This document shows positions 62,314-64,000 of a stretch of 64,000 nt of DNA, piece after piece; position 1 is the stretch's first letter, and the number at the start of each line of letters is the position of its first letter. The DNA is taken from assembly GCA_028284675.1 (NCBI GenBank), contig JANQRI010000001.1, positions 1 through 64,000 on the forward strand, read 5' to 3'. This stretch comes from Gammaproteobacteria bacterium. GTDB lineage: Bacteria > Pseudomonadota > Gammaproteobacteria > HTCC5015. The position numbers and the translations under genes are program-made. The notes beneath the pieces were generated by a model, which did no database searches, was not told the origin of the DNA, and worked only from the letters and a program-made list of their open reading frames with translations.

Positions 62314-63270
62314 ATGCACGCAATGATGCCGTTGCTGGAAACCACTGATTTCCCGTCAATCCGCCGTGGAAAGCTGGATACCCTGCAGATCAACCTGGGC
62401 TACAAATGCAATCAGGCCTGCTTTCACTGCCATGTGAACGCCGGACCGAACCGCACCGAGGCGATGGATGCTGACACCATCCAGTTGGTGCTGGAATACA
62501 TTGCCAAAAACAATATCACGACTCTGGATATCACCGGCGGCGCGCCGGAGCTGAACCCTGATTTCCGCCATCTGGTGACGGAAGCGGTACGCCTGAATAC
62601 CAAAGTGATGGACCGTTGCAATCTGACCGTGCTCGAAGAACCCGGTCAGGAGGATACTGCCGCTTTTCTCGCCGAACACCGGGTCGAAATCGTTGCATCG
62701 CTGCCGTGTTATCTGGAGGATAACGTCGACTCCCAGCGCGGTGATGGTGTATTCCAGGCGAGTTTGCGTGCACTGCAAAAACTCAACAAGCTTGGTTACG
62801 GCACACCAGACAGCGACCTGATGTTGAACCTGGTCTATAACCCGGTCGGCCCGTATCTGCCGCCGTCACAAACTCAGCTTGAAGAAGACTATAAGCGTGA
62901 ATTAAAAGCACGCTATGATATTCAATTCAACAACCTGTTTACGATCACGAATATGCCGATCGCCCGCTTCGGCAGCACTCTGGTTTCCAAAGGTCAGTTT
63001 GCAGAATATATGCAGCTTTTAAAACAAGCTTATCGCCCGGATAATCTGGCCGGCGTTATGTGCCGCAGCCTGATCAGCATCGACTACCGGGGTTATGTTT
63101 ATGATTGCGATTTTAATCAAATGCTAAACATGCCGGTCAGCGGTGATAAACCGGTTCATTTACGGGAACTGCTTAAACGCAATTTGCAGGGTGCACCCAT
63201 CGCGATTGCCGATCATTGTTACGGCTGCACCGCCGGACAGGGCAGCAGCTGCGGCGGGGCATTGGATTAA
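62314..63270 (+). CDS. arsS: Arsenosugar biosynthesis radical SAM protein ArsS
   Basis: 318 residues from the ATG at 62314 (AGGAG upstream; the frame extends 25 codons earlier without a site). The radical SAM cluster is CNQACFHCHVNAGP (CxxxCxxC). GGAPEL is the SAM-binding loop, and the C-terminal cluster region has CYGCTAGQGSSCGG. The whole matches ArsS, which forms the C-As bond to deoxyadenosine in arsenosugar synthesis. A glycosyltransferase follows 86 bases on, the usual partner. Confidence 0.92.
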   Translation: MHAMMPLLETTDFPSIRRGKLDTLQINLGYKCNQACFHCHVNAGPNRTEAMDADTIQLVLEYIAKNNITTLDITGGAPELNPDFRHLVTEAVRLNTKVMDRCNLTVLEEPGQEDTAAFLAEHRVEIVASLPCYLEDNVDSQRGDGVFQASLRALQKLNKLGYGTPDSDLMLNLVYNPVGPYLPPSQTQLEEDYKRELKARYDIQFNNLFTITNMPIARFGSTLVSKGQFAEYMQLLKQAYRPDNLAGVMCRSLISIDYRGYVYDCDFNQMLNMPVSGDKPVHLRELLKRNLQGAPIAIADHCYGCTAGQGSSCGGALD

Positions 63271-63356
63271 AAGATTGATGATCAGAAAGGGCACTGAACA
63301 GTTATATTATTTTTCCCTTTGTGGCCTTCGTGTTCTTAGCAGCTAACTTTTCAAAA

Positions 63357-64000
63357 ATGCAAAAAATCTCCATCATCATTCCAGCCCTGAACGAAGCAGA
63401 AGTAATCGAGCCCACTCTGTTGTCGCTACAAACACTGCGACAGAACGGTCATGAAGTCATTCTGGCAGATGGTGGCAGCAAAGACAATACAACTACATTA
63501 GCAACACCATATGTTGACTCTATAGTTTATGCACCGACCGGCCGTGCGCTGCAAATGAACCAGGGCGTAAAAAATGCGACCGGCGATATTCTGCTGTTTT
63601 TGCATGCGGATACCACACTGCCCAAACATGCAGATCAACTGATTATCAATGCCCTGCAAGAAAACAGATGGGGGCGCTTCGATATCCAGCTTAGCGGCAG
63701 TGCATGGTTGTTCCGCGTGATTGAATACTGCATTAATCTGCGTTCACGCATAACCGGTATCGCAACCGGTGATCAGGCAATTTTTGTAAGCCACGAATTG
63801 TTTGAAACAATTGATGGTTATCCGGATATTGAACTGATGGAAGATATTGCACTATGCCGGGCCTTACGCAAAAAACACCGGCCGATATGCCTGCCACAAA
63901 AAGTCATCAGCTCCAGCCGTTATTGGGAACAACACGGCATTGTGCAGAGTGTGGTGAAAATGTGGGGCTTACGTCTGGCGTATTTTCTTGGCGTAAAACC
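63357..64000 (+). CDS. TIGR04283-type glycosyltransferase, 3' end outside window
   Basis: The frame from the ATG at 63357 is open to the window end (214 codons seen). It is a GT2 fold: ISIIIPALNEAEVIEPTL, EVILADGGSKDNT, LLFLHADTTLP (DxD-like) and 'TGDQAIFVSHELFETIDGYP'. This is the family called rSAM/selenodomain-associated transferase 2, found beside ArsS-type radical SAM genes and likely to add a sugar in arsenosugar or related synthesis. There is no clear ribosome binding site. Confidence 0.88.
   Translation, partial: MQKISIIIPALNEAEVIEPTLLSLQTLRQNGHEVILADGGSKDNTTTLATPYVDSIVYAPTGRALQMNQGVKNATGDILLFLHADTTLPKHADQLIINALQENRWGRFDIQLSGSAWLFRVIEYCINLRSRITGIATGDQAIFVSHELFETIDGYPDIELMEDIALCRALRKKHRPICLPQKVISSSRYWEQHGIVQSVVKMWGLRLAYFLGVK

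Overview
The window looks like a chromosomal segment of a mid-GC gammaproteobacterium. Supporting signs are a gltX / tRNA-Ala / tRNA-Glu cluster, RhlE, a ZrgA-type zinc locus with a Zur-like box, YadGH-type ABC genes, a PEP-CTERM/VPxP-sorted secreted protein, a bacteriophytochrome with GGDEF-EAL output and an ArsS-type arsenosugar gene. I cannot name the genus.

Layout. 1-2.2 kb: 3' part of a pentapeptide-repeat gene that is cut by the window edge. 2.5-2.7 kb: a small inverted-repeat element holding an internally deleted GIY-YIG nuclease. 2.8-4.5 kb: ABC exporter pair. 4.6-5.4 kb: VPxP-CTERM protein. 5.8-8.7 kb: bacteriophytochrome. 9.2-10.4 kb: Pho-box-like operator and exported metallophosphatase. 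10.6-18 kb: small exported proteins, a lipoprotein, a DUF748 envelope protein, a cold-shock protein, and a DUF4331/TPR pair. 18.3-20.4 kb: rhlE and an unknown protein. 20.7-31.4 kb: a chemosensory module (MCP behind a sigma28-like promoter, ParA/MinD-type ATPase, CheA-CheW-CheB-CheR, a CheY, a possible CheX/CheC-like protein and a REC-PAS protein). 31.4-37 kb: metal handling (MerT-like, HMA protein, barrel, Cys-rich protein, ABC permease and ATPase, ZrgA-like protein, DUF3299), with a Zur-like box between zrgA and the DUF3299 gene. 37.1-38 kb: a two-domain 6-pyruvoyl-tetrahydropterin-synthase-like protein.

Accessory region, about 38-55.5 kb, visibly richer in A+T toward its right end. It starts with a VapC remnant and a SorC-like regulator. 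The regulator faces a three-gene envelope operon (barrel, 1113-aa exported protein, ankyrin lipoprotein) across palindromic operators. Next come the wreckage of a serine recombinase, a ParD gene with a broken ParE, and a small ORF of a type I associate with recombinases. The right end holds two leftward genes (unknown 307 aa; PIN-like) opposite a rightward two-gene operon behind a 40-bp near-perfect palindrome. That operon encodes an AAA_14/DUF4143 ATPase and, one base later, a 1358-aa NACHT/STAND-like NTPase with a C-terminal PD-(D/E)XK nuclease motif. It is the best candidate for an undescribed, probably antiphage, system. It abuts the 3' end of tRNA-Glu.

55.5-64 kb: core genes resume with two tRNAs, gltX, a 125-bp inverted-repeat element, a PP2C phosphatase with a membrane partner, a fatty acid hydroxylase/sterol desaturase family protein, a tandem pair of unknown 258-aa paralogues, ArsS, and a glycosyltransferase cut by the right edge.

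All functional statements are read from motifs and context. No database search was possible.
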